Assembly (NCBI RefSeq): GCF_016863255.1
Contig: NZ_BOON01000008.1
Span: 58,267-122,266 of the forward strand
From: Planosporangium mesophilum
Lineage (GTDB): Bacteria; Actinomycetota; Actinomycetes; Mycobacteriales; Micromonosporaceae
DNA: 64,000 bases
Reading direction: 5' to 3'
A model generated the notes under the pieces. The model was given only the letters and a program-made list of their open reading frames with translations. It searched no databases and was not told the DNA's origin. Position 1 is the first letter of the stretch. Every line of letters begins with the position of its first letter. This document shows positions 1 through 9,708 of this stretch, one piece after another. Made by a program: the position numbers and the translations under genes.

Positions 1-106
1 AACAATATTACGCAAAGCAATAAAGTACGTGGAAGGCATCACATGATCAAGGAGATCCAGGGCGATCAAGTTGCCGGGGCACCGATATCGAGGTGGACTG
101 GACCGC

Positions 107-994
107 GTGGGCGAGATCCGGGTCGGTACCGCCTCGTGGACCGACAAGACGCTACTGGCCTCCGGCTGGTACCCGAACGGGGCCAACACCGCCGAGAAGC
201 GCCTGGGGTACTACGCGCGCCAGTTCCCGCTGGTGGAGGTCGACGCCACCTACTACGCGCCGCCGGCGGAGCAGACCGCCAGGCTGTGGGCGCAGCGCAC
301 TCCCGATCACTTCACGTTCAACGTCAAGGCGTTCGCGCTGCTGACCGGGCATCCGGCGAAACCCACGGCGCTGCCGACCGATCTGCGCCCGGAGACCGAC
401 AAGAAGAACATCTACCCCAATGATCTTAAACCGCAGGTGTACGAGGACCTGTGGAGCCGTTTCCTGTCCGCGCTCGACCCGCTCGCGGACGCCGGCAAGC
501 TCGGCGTGATCCTGTTCCAGTTCCCGCCCTGGTTCACCATCCGTAAGTCCAACAAGCAGTACATCCTGGAGGTGGCCGAGCGCTGCAAGCCGCTGCGGGT
601 GGCGGTGGAGTTCCGGCACCAGTCGTGGTTCGCCGGTGACAACGCCGACGAGACCCTCGACTTCCTGCGCGAGCACGACCTGCCGTTCGTGGGAGTGGAC
701 ATGCCGCAGGGGTACCGGTCCTCGGTACCGCCGCTGCTGGCAGCCACCTCGGACCTGGCCGTGGTCCGCTTCCACGGCCACAGCGACAACTGGACCAGCC
801 ACGACATCCAGGAGAAGTTCAGGTACCTCTACTCCGACAAGGAGCTGGCGGAGTGGGCGCCGCGGATCCGGCAGCTCGGGGACGAGGCCGATCAGACCCA
901 CGTACTGTTCAACAACTGCGCCGGCGACAACGCCCAGCGCAACGCCGCGGAGCTGATGAGCCTGCTGGAGTCGGAGTCAGGGGACGGGCAGTAG
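107..994 (+). CDS. DUF72 (YecE-like) domain protein
   Basis: A predicted TIM-barrel protein of the DUF72 family, whose biochemical role is unknown. The GTG at 107 gives the N-terminus MGEIRVGTASWTDKTL that is usual for the family. An in-frame TTG at 71 would add twelve residues with no family match. Other visible hallmarks are VEVDATYY near residue 40 and the C-terminal block LFNNCAGDNAQRNA. At 295 aa the length is normal. The bases before position 70 are AT-rich for this genome and probably hold the promoter. The gene meets the GGDEF-EAL gene tail to tail, with 18 bases shared. Family assignment is secure; function is not. Confidence 0.9.
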   Translation: MGEIRVGTASWTDKTLLASGWYPNGANTAEKRLGYYARQFPLVEVDATYYAPPAEQTARLWAQRTPDHFTFNVKAFALLTGHPAKPTALPTDLRPETDKKNIYPNDLKPQVYEDLWSRFLSALDPLADAGKLGVILFQFPPWFTIRKSNKQYILEVAERCKPLRVAVEFRHQSWFAGDNADETLDFLREHDLPFVGVDMPQGYRSSVPPLLAATSDLAVVRFHGHSDNWTSHDIQEKFRYLYSDKELAEWAPRIRQLGDEADQTHVLFNNCAGDNAQRNAAELMSLLESESGDGQ

Positions 995-3295
995 CAGGTC
1001 CGGGATCGTCCGCCCCTTCGCCAGCAGGGCGTCGACCTCGTGCGCCTGGAGCGGTTTGGAGAAGAGGTACCCCTGCCCGAGCTGGCAGCCGGACCTGCGG
1101 AGCTGTACGAGCTGGTCGGCGGCCTCGATGCCCTCCGCGACGGTGCTCAGCCGCAGCTTGCGGCCGAGCTGGACGATGGCGAGGGCGAGGGCGGAGTCGT
1201 CCGGTTCACCGGCGATCTCGTCCACGAACGACTTGTCGATCTTGATGATGTCGATCGGGAACTTCCGGAGGTAGGCGAGCGACGAGTACCCGGTACCGAA
1301 GTCGTCGATCGCCAGCCGCAGGCCCAGCGTCTTGAGCTGTCGCAGCCGCCGGGTGGTCGCCACGGTGTCCAGCAGCAGCAACGACTCGGTGATCTCCAGG
1401 ACCAGGCAGGACGGGTCGAGCTGCGTCTCCAGCAGGATCTGCGCGACCACGCCGGGCAGGTCGGGCTGCTGGACCTGGCGGGCGGACAGGTTGACGCTGA
1501 CCGTCAACGGCGGCTGCCCTCCCCGCCCGGCGTTCCAGGCACTGGCCTGCCGGCACGCCTCGCGCAGCACCCACCGGCCGATCGGCACGATCAGGCCGGT
1601 CTCCTCGGCGAGCGGGACGAACGTCGACGGCGCGATGACGCCATGCTCCGGATGGCGCCAGCGCACCAGCGCCTCGACCCCGGTCACCCGGCCCCCGGCC
1701 AGCTCCACGATCGGCTGGTAGTGCAGCACGAACTCGTTGCGGCCGACCGCCCGGCGCAGGTCGGCCTCCAGCTCCAGCGTGCTCGTCAGGGCGGCCTGCA
1801 TCTCGCACTGGAAGATCTCGTACTGGCCGGTGCCGTTCTTCTTCGCGCGGTACATCGCCAGGTCGGCGTTGCGCATCAACTCCTCGCCGCACCCGGCGCC
1901 GTCGGTGTTGAACGCGACGCCGATGCTGGCGTTGACGAAGACCTCCTTGCCCGCGATCACGAACGGCTGGCCCAGCGCCTCATTGATCCGCTCGGCCACC
2001 GCGGTCGCCTGGCCGGCGTGGTCCACGTCGTGCAGGAGGACGGCGAACTCGTCGCCGCCGAACCGGGCGGCGCCGTCGGTACCGCGCAGGCAGGCGCGCA
2101 GCCGCTCGGCCACGCCGATGAGCAGGGTGTCGCCGGCCGCGTGGCCGAGGGAGTCGTTGACCACCTTGAACCGGTCGAGGTCGACGAAGAGGACCGCGAG
2201 CCGGGTCTGCTGCCGCGAGGCCCGGATCAGGCTCTGCTCCAGCCGCTCCATGAACAGCGCCCGGCTGGCCAGGCCTGTCAGCGAGTCGTGGTACGCCTCG
2301 TGCATCTTCTGGCGGGTGTTGTGGTCGGTCACGGCAAGGCTGACGTGCTCGGCGAAGACCTGCAACATCTCCTGCTCGCCCCGGCTGTAGGTGCGCGGGG
2401 AGAACGAGGCGACGACGAGCGCGCCGGCCACGTCGCCGGCGTCGTGGACGGGTGCCGCCATCGCGGCCCGCAGCCGGGCGGCCGCCGCCTCGGGGGCGTG
2501 GTGCGGGGAGGCGGTGTAATCCTCCATCACCACCAGCTCGCCCTGGTGCACGGCGCGGCCGGCCGCACCGGCGTCCTGGACGCTCACCCGCCACACCTCC
2601 CTGGCGAGCTCGGGCGGCACGCCGGTGTGCGAGACGAGTACCAGCATCCGGGGATCGTCCGGGTCGCGGATCCGCAGGCCGACCACCTCGTCGTCGGCGA
2701 ACAGCTCCTTCGCGCTCGCGGTGATCGTGTCCAGGGTCTCGGCCAGCGGCTCGCGGCGACTGATCGAGCGCTGGATCCTCGACATCTGCTCCAGTAGCCG
2801 GTTGCGGTCGCGCAGCGAGGCGAGGAGCCGTACGTTCTCGTCGGCCTGCCGCCGCTCGGCCTCGATGCGGTGCAGGTTCTCGATGGTCAGGTCGAGCACC
2901 CGCGCGATGCCCCGGAGCAGGCTCACCTCGTCGACGGTGAACCCGTCGTCACCCGAGCGGGCGATGACCAGATGCCCGGGTACGGGCCCGCGCAGCGGCG
3001 TCACGGCGGTGTGGCACGGGCCGGCGCCCGGTACGTCGATCCGGCACCGGTCCCCGGCGACCACGTCGGTCAACTCGGCCACCGGCACCCGGCCCAGGGG
3101 AAAGCCGACGGAGCTGACCACGGCGTCGGCCCCCTGGCCGTCGCGCCGCAGCAGGACGGCGACCTCGGCCTCGAGCGCTCGGGCCGCGCGTTCGGTGGCG
3201 ACCCGTGTGGCCGATCGGGTGTCGGGCATCGCCGACACCGAAGCGAGGAACTCGGCGAGCTGCTGGGTGGAGAGGGCGGTCGTGGATGGCAGCAT
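977..3295 (-). CDS. GAF-GAF-GGDEF-EAL cyclic di-GMP turnover protein
   Basis: A 772-aa cytoplasmic protein predicted to make and break cyclic di-GMP. Two GAF-like sensor regions (about 15-145 and 175-325) lead into a GGDEF domain (about 335-495) and an EAL domain (about 510-760). The GGDEF active site is intact (RFGGDEF at 411-417). An inhibitory I-site RxxD (R404, D407) lies exactly five residues before it, so product feedback is expected. The EAL domain keeps EALVRW (541), the Asn of VNLSAR, ITES, DDFGTGYSS, KIDKSF and EGIE, so it should be catalytic too. No membrane helix is visible. It lies one base after the FIST gene and is almost certainly co-transcribed with it; FIST probably supplies the input. 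Net synthase or phosphodiesterase behaviour cannot be read from sequence. Confidence 0.95.
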   Translation of the reverse strand: MLPSTTALSTQQLAEFLASVSAMPDTRSATRVATERAARALEAEVAVLLRRDGQGADAVVSSVGFPLGRVPVAELTDVVAGDRCRIDVPGAGPCHTAVTPLRGPVPGHLVIARSGDDGFTVDEVSLLRGIARVLDLTIENLHRIEAERRQADENVRLLASLRDRNRLLEQMSRIQRSISRREPLAETLDTITASAKELFADDEVVGLRIRDPDDPRMLVLVSHTGVPPELAREVWRVSVQDAGAAGRAVHQGELVVMEDYTASPHHAPEAAAARLRAAMAAPVHDAGDVAGALVVASFSPRTYSRGEQEMLQVFAEHVSLAVTDHNTRQKMHEAYHDSLTGLASRALFMERLEQSLIRASRQQTRLAVLFVDLDRFKVVNDSLGHAAGDTLLIGVAERLRACLRGTDGAARFGGDEFAVLLHDVDHAGQATAVAERINEALGQPFVIAGKEVFVNASIGVAFNTDGAGCGEELMRNADLAMYRAKKNGTGQYEIFQCEMQAALTSTLELEADLRRAVGRNEFVLHYQPIVELAGGRVTGVEALVRWRHPEHGVIAPSTFVPLAEETGLIVPIGRWVLREACRQASAWNAGRGGQPPLTVSVNLSARQVQQPDLPGVVAQILLETQLDPSCLVLEITESLLLLDTVATTRRLRQLKTLGLRLAIDDFGTGYSSLAYLRKFPIDIIKIDKSFVDEIAGEPDDSALALAIVQLGRKLRLSTVAEGIEAADQLVQLRRSGCQLGQGYLFSKPLQAHEVDALLAKGRTIPDLLLPVP

Positions 3296-3296
3296 C

Positions 3297-4508
3297 TCAG
3301 GCCACCGCGAGGACGACCAGCGTCTGGTTGTGGAAGCCGTTGATGCCCCGGGTCCGCCCGATCTCGCCCCACGTGTACATGCCCGCGACCGGAGCGCCGC
3401 CGGCCTGCCCCGTCATCCGGGCGAACTCTCGGCCCGTTCCCTCCGGGCCGAGGAACCGGCCGCGCGACTCGCAGTCGAACGCCACCAGCCCCAGCGGCGG
3501 CTGCCCGCCGAGCGCCTCCACCGCATCCCGGCAGGCGTCCGTCGCGGCGGCCAGCACCGACTCCTCGTCGCCCACCATCGGCCAGACGAGGCAGCCCTCA
3601 GGAACCTCGCCGCTGGAGCACAGCAGGCCGTCGCGCAGCAGCGCCGGTGAGCTGACGCCGCGAACTTCCACGCCGCTGCGCCGCCGGATGCCGATCGGCC
3701 GGGACTGCGCGAAGTTCGAGAAGGTCGCCGGGTCGGTGTAGGCCTCCGGCGGCGCGTCCAGTCGCTGCAGGTACGCCGACAGGGCCGGGCGGTCGTCGAG
3801 CGTGAACACGTCACCGCCGGTACTCTTCGTCACGATCATCGGCTCGCCGACCTCGCGCCAGCCGTGGCGGAGCGCCACGCCGAGGGGGCCGTCGGAGGCG
3901 ATCGACGCGCCCACCACCGAACCGGTCAGCACCTCGTCGCCGTGCAGTTGGAACGTGCGCGGCTCGGTCGGATAGTGCGGACTCGACGAGCCACCGAGCA
4001 GGGGTACGCTCGCGCCGACCACGCTGTACGCCCCGGCCAGGATCTCCTCCTGCCCGGACCGCAGACCGTCGGTGAGCAGGACGAGCACCTGGTGCGGGCG
4101 GTCTTCGACCAGCCCCGCCGTCATGGCGACGGTCGCGCCCGCGGCGCGCTGCTGCCCGTTCGCGCCGTCGGCGGCGGCGGTGACCACGGAGAAGCCGGGG
4201 CCGCCCAGCGCCACCACGACGACGCCGTCCTCGATGGGCCCGGCCGGCCCGATGACGGCTCGGGATGAGCACCCGATCAGCGGTACTCCGGCACCGACCG
4301 CCCTGATGCCGGCGAGGACCGCCCGTGGATCGCGCAGCGCGGAGCAGAAGACCATCAGCAGCCGCGGACTCGCGCCGGTCAACGCCGCCCGCGCCGCGAT
4401 CTCGCCGGCCAGGCGCGGGTCGGTGGCTGCCGACCTGCCGACGGAGAGCCAACGGTGGGCCGTGGCCGCCGGGCTGGGGACCGGGGTGGGGTCCTCCGTC
4501 AGATCCAT
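3297..4508 (-). CDS. FIST N/C domain sensory protein
   Basis: A FIST-domain protein of 403 aa, a family thought to sense small molecules such as amino acids for signal-transduction proteins. The N-terminal FIST half covers about residues 15-220 (GCSSRAVIGPAG, LLGGSSS) and the C-terminal half about 230-400 (MVGDEESVLAAA, ending GINGFHNQTLVVLAVA). ATG 4508 (MDLTEDPTP) is preferred; the frame stays open for another 48 codons upstream but without family character. The stop is one base from the start of the downstream GGDEF-EAL gene, so sensor and enzyme are probably translated together. No signal peptide or helix is visible, which suggests cytosolic sensing. Confidence 0.88.
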   Translation of the reverse strand: MDLTEDPTPVPSPAATAHRWLSVGRSAATDPRLAGEIAARAALTGASPRLLMVFCSALRDPRAVLAGIRAVGAGVPLIGCSSRAVIGPAGPIEDGVVVVALGGPGFSVVTAAADGANGQQRAAGATVAMTAGLVEDRPHQVLVLLTDGLRSGQEEILAGAYSVVGASVPLLGGSSSPHYPTEPRTFQLHGDEVLTGSVVGASIASDGPLGVALRHGWREVGEPMIVTKSTGGDVFTLDDRPALSAYLQRLDAPPEAYTDPATFSNFAQSRPIGIRRRSGVEVRGVSSPALLRDGLLCSSGEVPEGCLVWPMVGDEESVLAAATDACRDAVEALGGQPPLGLVAFDCESRGRFLGPEGTGREFARMTGQAGGAPVAGMYTWGEIGRTRGINGFHNQTLVVLAVA

Positions 4509-4659
4509 GACCTTAGTTTTGGGCACCGTGCCCCGCCCTTCAAGGTTGCCTGCGCAAACCGGCCACAAAGGAGGGTGCGTGGGGTCTCGGCGGCCGACGC
4601 CGAGGGGGAGTGTACGCGGCGGTGAGCCGGGGCGGGCGCCCGACGTATCCACCGACGGC

Positions 4660-4697
4660 GATGCCCGGGCCGGGTCGACGGACCCGGCCCGGGCATC
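4660..4697 (-). terminator. Perfect hairpin terminator after the subtilase gene
   Basis: A perfect 17-bp inverted repeat, GATGCCCGGGCCGGGTC and its complement, around the 4-base loop GACG. It starts seven bases past the subtilase stop (minus strand) and before the FIST gene, which is the expected place for an intrinsic terminator of the protease gene. There is no clear U-tract, as is common in actinobacteria. Confidence 0.8.
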
Positions 4698-4703
4698 TGG
4701 ACG

Positions 4704-6407
4704 TCAGCGCTCGACGTTCCTGGCCGTCACGGCGGCGTACGCGTCCACGATGCCGTGCCCGTAGAACCCGTTGAACCGCTCGTCACCGGCGCAGTAGGCG
4801 TCGAACTCCGGCGACTGCCCCTCCGCGGCGTAGCTGCGCAGCCGCGGCTCGGGGCAGGCGTGCCGGGCGGCGGTACCGGTCAGTACGGACTCCACCGTGG
4901 ACGGAGCCATGGTCAGCGTGCCGGCGTGCGCCCGGTCCGGCTTGCCGAACCTGCTCACGATCAGGGCGGCGACGCCCGCCGCGTGCGGCGAGGCCATCGA
5001 GGTGCCCTGCAGGTACGTGTAGTACCCGCACCTGCCGTCCGCGGTGCACTCCTTGAACACCGTGGCCGCGGCGGCCGGCACCACGTTGCCGTCCGCGTCG
5101 ACCAGCTTCTTCTCCTGCAGCACCTTCTTCGGGTACGTGGACAGGATCCGGTTGCCGGGGCTGAGGTACGACGGGGTGCCGACGAAGTCGCGGGCGAAGC
5201 CGCCCGGCGCGGACACCGAGATCTGCTCGGTGCCGTAGTTGGAGTAGTCGGACTTGCCGCCGGACGGGCCAAGCGCCGACACGCCGATCACGAACGGGCC
5301 CTCGACCGGCAGGTCCAGGCAGGCCCGGTTGTCGATCGGGCGGTCGTACGCGGCGCCGTCCGGGTAGTCCGGGCTGCTCTTGTCGGTACGCGGGTTGCCG
5401 AGGTCCTCGTGGTTGTTGCCGAGCGCACCGACCAGCGTCACTCCCCGCAGGTGGGCGTAGGTCAGCGCCCGGGTCATGGCCTTGATGATGGTGCGCTGCT
5501 CGGCCTGTGCGGCCGGCGCGTCGGCCGAATTGCTGACGCAGTTGTACAGCCACGGGTCGAGGTAGAACGACATGTTGACCACGTCGAGGCCGGCGTCGCC
5601 GGCGTGGGTCAGGGCGTTGACGACCGGCTCGAGGAAGAACAGGCCGGCGTCCTGGCCGCCCTTGAGCTCCACCAGGGACACGTTGGGCGCGACGCCGGAG
5701 ACGCCGAAGCCGTTCGCCGCGGCGCCGATGGTGCCGGCCACGTGCGTGCCGTGCCCGTTGTCGTCGGTGCCGACCGGGTCCAGGCAGCTGGCGACCTCGC
5801 AGGGGCCGTCCGCCTCGGGGATGTCCTTGGCGAAGTTGCGTGACAGCTTCCAGTCGAAGTTGGCGGCGATGTCGGGGTTGCTGGCGTCGACGCCGGTGTC
5901 GAGGACGCCGACCGACACCCGGCGGTCCCCGGCGGTCACCGTGCGGGCCAGGTCGGAGCGGACCATCCGCAGCCCCCACAGCTTGTCGTCGAGGGGGTCC
6001 ATGCCGGCGATCTTGGGGCCGGCCTTGGCGGGCGTGGTCGCGGCGGTCGGGCCGAAGGCCTCCTGCTCCACGTCGGACTTGCGGGGTGCCGGCGCGCGGC
6101 CGATCGGGGTGCGGTGCGCGGCGCCGGTCAGCTTCGGTGACGCGGCCACGCTGTCGGTGAAGCCGGAGGCCGGGCCGGTCACCCGGAACATGCCGACCGC
6201 GTCGTTGCGCTCCACGACCCGTCCGCCGGCCCGCTCGATGGCGGCCACCGCGTCCCTGGTACCGACGTTGTCCGCCGCGAGCACGGTGTACTCGGTCGAC
6301 CCGCCGTTCTCCGCGGCGGCCGGCGACGCGGCCGCGCCGAGCCCGGCGCCCGTCACGACGAGCGCGGCGGCGACCAGCGAGCGCCTGATGCGCCGATGTC
6401 TTGTCAC
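4704..6407 (-). CDS. Secreted S8 family serine peptidase (subtilase)
   Basis: A secreted subtilisin-like protease of 567 aa. The N-terminus MTRHRRIRRSLVAAALVV runs to AAASPAAA and is a classical Sec signal peptide of about 32 residues. A propeptide-like region of about 110 residues follows. The catalytic triad is visible as D170 (VGVLDTGVD), H219 (DDNGHGTHVAG) and S470 (LQGTSMASPHAAG), with the oxyanion Asn at about 331 (GALGNN). All blocks are in order, so the enzyme should be active. The start is a GTG preceded by GAGGGAG at good spacing. The gene is monocistronic, closed by a strong terminator and divergent from marR. A 10-bp inverted repeat lies in its promoter region. Confidence 0.93.
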   Translation of the reverse strand: MTRHRRIRRSLVAAALVVTGAGLGAAASPAAAENGGSTEYTVLAADNVGTRDAVAAIERAGGRVVERNDAVGMFRVTGPASGFTDSVAASPKLTGAAHRTPIGRAPAPRKSDVEQEAFGPTAATTPAKAGPKIAGMDPLDDKLWGLRMVRSDLARTVTAGDRRVSVGVLDTGVDASNPDIAANFDWKLSRNFAKDIPEADGPCEVASCLDPVGTDDNGHGTHVAGTIGAAANGFGVSGVAPNVSLVELKGGQDAGLFFLEPVVNALTHAGDAGLDVVNMSFYLDPWLYNCVSNSADAPAAQAEQRTIIKAMTRALTYAHLRGVTLVGALGNNHEDLGNPRTDKSSPDYPDGAAYDRPIDNRACLDLPVEGPFVIGVSALGPSGGKSDYSNYGTEQISVSAPGGFARDFVGTPSYLSPGNRILSTYPKKVLQEKKLVDADGNVVPAAAATVFKECTADGRCGYYTYLQGTSMASPHAAGVAALIVSRFGKPDRAHAGTLTMAPSTVESVLTGTAARHACPEPRLRSYAAEGQSPEFDAYCAGDERFNGFYGHGIVDAYAAVTARNVER

Positions 6408-6436
6408 CTGTCACTCCCTCTCCAACTGGTGCCGAC

Positions 6437-6485
6437 ATGACATCGGACTTCGGCCGCGCATGCCAGGTGTCACAGCCGATGTCAT
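6437..6485. promoter_or_regulatory. 10-bp inverted repeat in subtilase/marR intergenic region
   Basis: ATGACATCGG at 6437-6446 is repeated in perfect inverted orientation as CCGATGTCAT at 6476-6485, with 29 bases between. It lies 30-78 bases upstream of the subtilase start in the divergent spacer. It could be a split operator or the arms of a leader hairpin. The binding factor is unknown. Confidence 0.4.
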
Positions 6486-6603
6486 CCCTTTCGGGCACCC
6501 TCGCTGTCGACCCTCGACGGACGCTGGGCGGCACGGACGATCAGAAAAGCCGCATATAGGGTGCCGGCACGGGGGAGTATAAGTAGCTTCTATAAGCGCC
6601 TGA

Positions 6604-6609
6604 TATAAA
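6604..6609 (+). promoter_or_regulatory. Putative -10 element of a leaderless marR transcript
   Basis: TATAAA ends seven bases before the marR ATG at 6617, and no Shine-Dalgarno sequence is visible there. This arrangement fits a leaderless mRNA starting at or next to the ATG. The surrounding 6560-6610 stretch is unusually AT-rich. Confidence 0.4.
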
Positions 6610-6616
6610 TGCCCGC

Positions 6617-7051
6617 ATGGCGAACGGCGGCAACCCCGACCCGACCCAGCTGGCGATCAGCTTCGAGCGCCTGTTCATCTCGGCGGTGCGGCTGAACCCG
6701 CGTACGGATATCAGCCTGACCGCGGTGTCCACGCTCCGCACCCTGGAGCGGGACGGGCCGCACCGCCTCTCGGAGCTGGCGGTCAAGGAGGGCGTCACCC
6801 AGCCGGCAATGACCCAGCTGGTCTCCCGGCTCGAACGCGACGGGCTGGCGCGGCGCTGTACCGACCCGACCGACGGCCGGGTGGTGGTCGTACGCCTCGC
6901 CGACGCCGGACGGGACCTGCTCTCGGCGCGGCGCGAGGCGCGGGCGCAGAGGCTGTCCGAGCTGATGGGCGCGCTGGCCGACGACGACCGGGCGGCGATC
7001 CTCGCCGCGCTGCCGGCACTGGACCGCCTGGCCGACCTACTCCCGCCGTGA
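6617..7051 (+). CDS. MarR family transcriptional regulator
   Basis: A winged-helix regulator of 144 aa. The recognition region reads LSELAVKEGVTQPAMTQLVS (about 55-75), followed by the wing RCTDPTDGRVVVVRLADAG, both typical of MarR. It lies 46 bases before the MFS transporter gene on the same strand. MarR proteins commonly repress a neighbouring efflux pump and release DNA on ligand binding, so it is the likely local regulator of the transporter-YceI pair; that role is inferred. It may be translated from a leaderless transcript, since a TATAAA element ends seven bases upstream and no ribosome-binding site is seen. Confidence 0.92.
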   Translation: MANGGNPDPTQLAISFERLFISAVRLNPRTDISLTAVSTLRTLERDGPHRLSELAVKEGVTQPAMTQLVSRLERDGLARRCTDPTDGRVVVVRLADAGRDLLSARREARAQRLSELMGALADDDRAAILAALPALDRLADLLPP

Positions 7052-7097
7052 CGGATGACACCACGGGGGCAACCACGACGAAGGAGACCTGGCGCAG

Positions 7098-9704
7098 ATG
7101 GCATCGAGCACGCCGGCCGGCGTGATGACCGCGACCCACCCGAGCTACAAGTGGGTGGCGCTGTCCAACACCACGCTCGGAACCCTGATCGCCACGATCA
7201 ACTCGTCGATCGTGCTGATCTCGCTGCCGGCGATCTTCAACGGCATCAGGCTCGACCCGCTCGGCGCCGGCAACGTCAGCTACCTGCTGTGGATGCTGAT
7301 GGGGTACATGCTCGTCACGGCCGTGCTGGTGGTGACGCTCGGGCGCCTGGGCGACATGTACGGGCGGGTGCGCATCTACAACGCCGGCTTCGCGCTGTTC
7401 ACCCTCACCTCGGTCGCGCTCGCGCTCGATCCGTTCAGCGGCGGCAAGGGTGCGCTGTGGATGATCGGCTGGCGGGTGGTACAGGCGATCGGCGGATCGA
7501 TGCTGATGGCCAACTCGGCCGCGATCCTCACCGACGCCTTCCCGGCCACCCAGCGCGGTATGGCGCTGGGAATCAACATCGTGGCCGCGATCGCCGGACA
7601 GTTCATCGGCCTGGTACTCGGCGGCGTGCTCGCCGAGTGGAACTGGCGCTCCATCTTCTGGGTCAACGTACCGATCGGCGTCCTCGGTACCGTCTGGGCG
7701 TACCGCTCCCTGCGGGAGACGGCGCACCGGCGCAAGGCGCGGATCGACTGGTGGGGCAACCTCACCTTCGCGGTGGGCCTGACCGCGCTGCTGGCCGGCA
7801 TCACGTACGGCATCCAGCCCTACGGCGGGCACACCCAGGGCTGGACCAACCCGTGGGTGCTGGCCGGCCTGATCGGCGGCGCCGCCGTACTCGTGATCTT
7901 CTGCGTGATCGAGGCGAAGGTGGCGGAGCCCATGTTCCCGCTCGAACTGTTCCGCAACGCGGCGTTCGCCAGCGGTAACGCCGCCAACCTCCTCAGCTCG
8001 ATCGCGCGGGGCGGCCTGCAGTTCATGCTCATCATCTGGCTGCAGGGCATCTGGCTGCCGCTGCACGGGTACGACTACGCGCAGACCCCGCTGTGGGCAG
8101 GCATCTACCTGCTCCCGCTGACCATCGGCTTCCTGGCCGCCGGGCCGGTCGCCGGCGCCCTGTCCGACCGGTTCGGCGCCCGGCTGTTCGCCGCGGGCGG
8201 CCTGCTGGTGATGGCGGCCTCGTTTGTCGGCCTGCTGCTGATCCCCAGCGACTTCAACTACGGAGTCTTCGCCGTCCTGGTCTTCGTCAACGGACTCGGC
8301 GGCGGCCTGTTCGCCGCCCCGAACACGTCGCTGGTCATGTCCAGCGTCCCGGCCCACCTGCGCGGCGCCGCCTCGGGCATGCGGGCGACGTTCCAGAACT
8401 CCGGCATGGTGCTGTCGATCGGCGTCTTCTTCTCGCTCATGGTCGCCGGGCTCGGCAACTCGCTGCCGAAGACGCTCGACACCGGGCTGACCGCGCAGGG
8501 CGTACCGGCGTCGGCCGCGCACACCATCGCGTCCCTGCCTCCGGTCGGTACACTGTTCGCCGCGTTCCTCGGTTACAACCCGGTCGAGGAGTTGCTCGGC
8601 AGCCGGATACTCGGGAACCTGCCGGCCGCTAACGCGCACACGCTGACCGGCCGGCAGTTCTTCCCGCACCTGATCTCGGGACCGTTCCACGACGGCCTCG
8701 TCATCGTGTTCTGGCTGGCGATCGCGATGGCCGTGGTCGGCGCGCTGGCTTCGCTGCTCACGCCGAAGGCGCCACGGCCGGCGCCCGAACGGGACCTCGT
8801 CGCATTGGAGGACACGTTGGAAGAAGAGGTCTACGGCGCCACTCCGCTGGCCCCGTTACCCGGCGCCGCTCCGGCCCTGGCTGACAACGCCCCGAGCATC
8901 GACGGTCCCGGTATCGCGGGTCGGGTCGAGGGCCCGGACCGGCGGCCGGTCGCCGGCGCGGTGTTGACGGTGACCGACTTCGCCGGCCGGCAGGTCGCGC
9001 GCGGCGTGACCGGCGCCGATGGCGCGTACCGGTTGGACCTGCCCACCGGCGGCTCGTACCTGCTGATCTGTGCCGGCGAGCAGCACCAGCCGGTGGCGTC
9101 GCTGGTCGCGGTCGGCGCCGGTACGGTCAGTCGCCACGTCACGCTGGTCGGGGCGAGCCTGGTCGAGGGGCGGGTGCTCCAGCACGGTGGCGAGCCGATC
9201 TCCGGTGCGACGGTGACGCTCACCGACGCCCGTGGCGAGGTGGTCGGCGCGGCCGTGACCGGCCCGGACGGGGAGTACGTGCTGGCCGACCTGTACCCGG
9301 GGGAGTACACGCTCACGGCGTCGGCGCAGGACGTCCGTCCGGTCGCCCAGGCGGTGTCGGTCGAGGGCATCGGGTCGCACCGTGTCGACGTGGTGCTGCG
9401 CTCGAACGCCACCGCCGGGGGTACGGTCCGCGAGGCGCGGACCGGGCAGCCGGTGGCCGACGCGTCGGTGATGCTGGTCGACGGGTACGGCAACGTGGCA
9501 GGTACGGCGGTGACCGGTGCGGACGGCCGGTACGAGTTCCGTGATCTGCTGCCCGGCGGGTACACGGTGACCGCGAGCGGCTATGCGCCGGTGGCGGCCC
9601 GGATCGACCTGGTGGGTGACCGCGTCGAACGCGACGTAACGTTGGGCGGTCCGCAGCCGCAGGCCGCGGTATCGCCATCGAACTACCGCCGGGATGAGGG
9701 CTGA
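7098..9704 (+). CDS. DHA2-type MFS transporter with three C-terminal carboxypeptidase-regulatory-like (Ig-fold) repeats
   Basis: An 868-aa fusion. Residues about 20-560 form a drug:H+ antiporter of the DHA2 (EmrB/QacA) type with about 14 helices, including [17 protein letters not shown] after helix 2 and LSDRFGARL later. Residues about 604-850 hold three tandem Ig-fold repeats of the CarboxypepD_reg type (starts about 604, 683 and 769), each with a GxVxxxxGxPVxGAxVxLxD-like opening and a TGxDGxYxxxDLxPGxYT-like middle. AAGGAG sits at 7081. DHA2 carriers normally end in the cytoplasm, so the repeats are probably cytosolic, which is unusual for this fold. The gene lies between marR and a YceI gene that begins with the same kind of module. 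Transport is near certain; substrate and the role of the repeats are unknown. Confidence 0.92.
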   Translation: MASSTPAGVMTATHPSYKWVALSNTTLGTLIATINSSIVLISLPAIFNGIRLDPLGAGNVSYLLWMLMGYMLVTAVLVVTLGRLGDMYGRVRIYNAGFALFTLTSVALALDPFSGGKGALWMIGWRVVQAIGGSMLMANSAAILTDAFPATQRGMALGINIVAAIAGQFIGLVLGGVLAEWNWRSIFWVNVPIGVLGTVWAYRSLRETAHRRKARIDWWGNLTFAVGLTALLAGITYGIQPYGGHTQGWTNPWVLAGLIGGAAVLVIFCVIEAKVAEPMFPLELFRNAAFASGNAANLLSSIARGGLQFMLIIWLQGIWLPLHGYDYAQTPLWAGIYLLPLTIGFLAAGPVAGALSDRFGARLFAAGGLLVMAASFVGLLLIPSDFNYGVFAVLVFVNGLGGGLFAAPNTSLVMSSVPAHLRGAASGMRATFQNSGMVLSIGVFFSLMVAGLGNSLPKTLDTGLTAQGVPASAAHTIASLPPVGTLFAAFLGYNPVEELLGSRILGNLPAANAHTLTGRQFFPHLISGPFHDGLVIVFWLAIAMAVVGALASLLTPKAPRPAPERDLVALEDTLEEEVYGATPLAPLPGAAPALADNAPSIDGPGIAGRVEGPDRRPVAGAVLTVTDFAGRQVARGVTGADGAYRLDLPTGGSYLLICAGEQHQPVASLVAVGAGTVSRHVTLVGASLVEGRVLQHGGEPISGATVTLTDARGEVVGAAVTGPDGEYVLADLYPGEYTLTASAQDVRPVAQAVSVEGIGSHRVDVVLRSNATAGGTVREARTGQPVADASVMLVDGYGNVAGTAVTGADGRYEFRDLLPGGYTVTASGYAPVAARIDLVGDRVERDVTLGGPQPQAAVSPSNYRRDEG

Positions 9705-9708
9705 ACAG

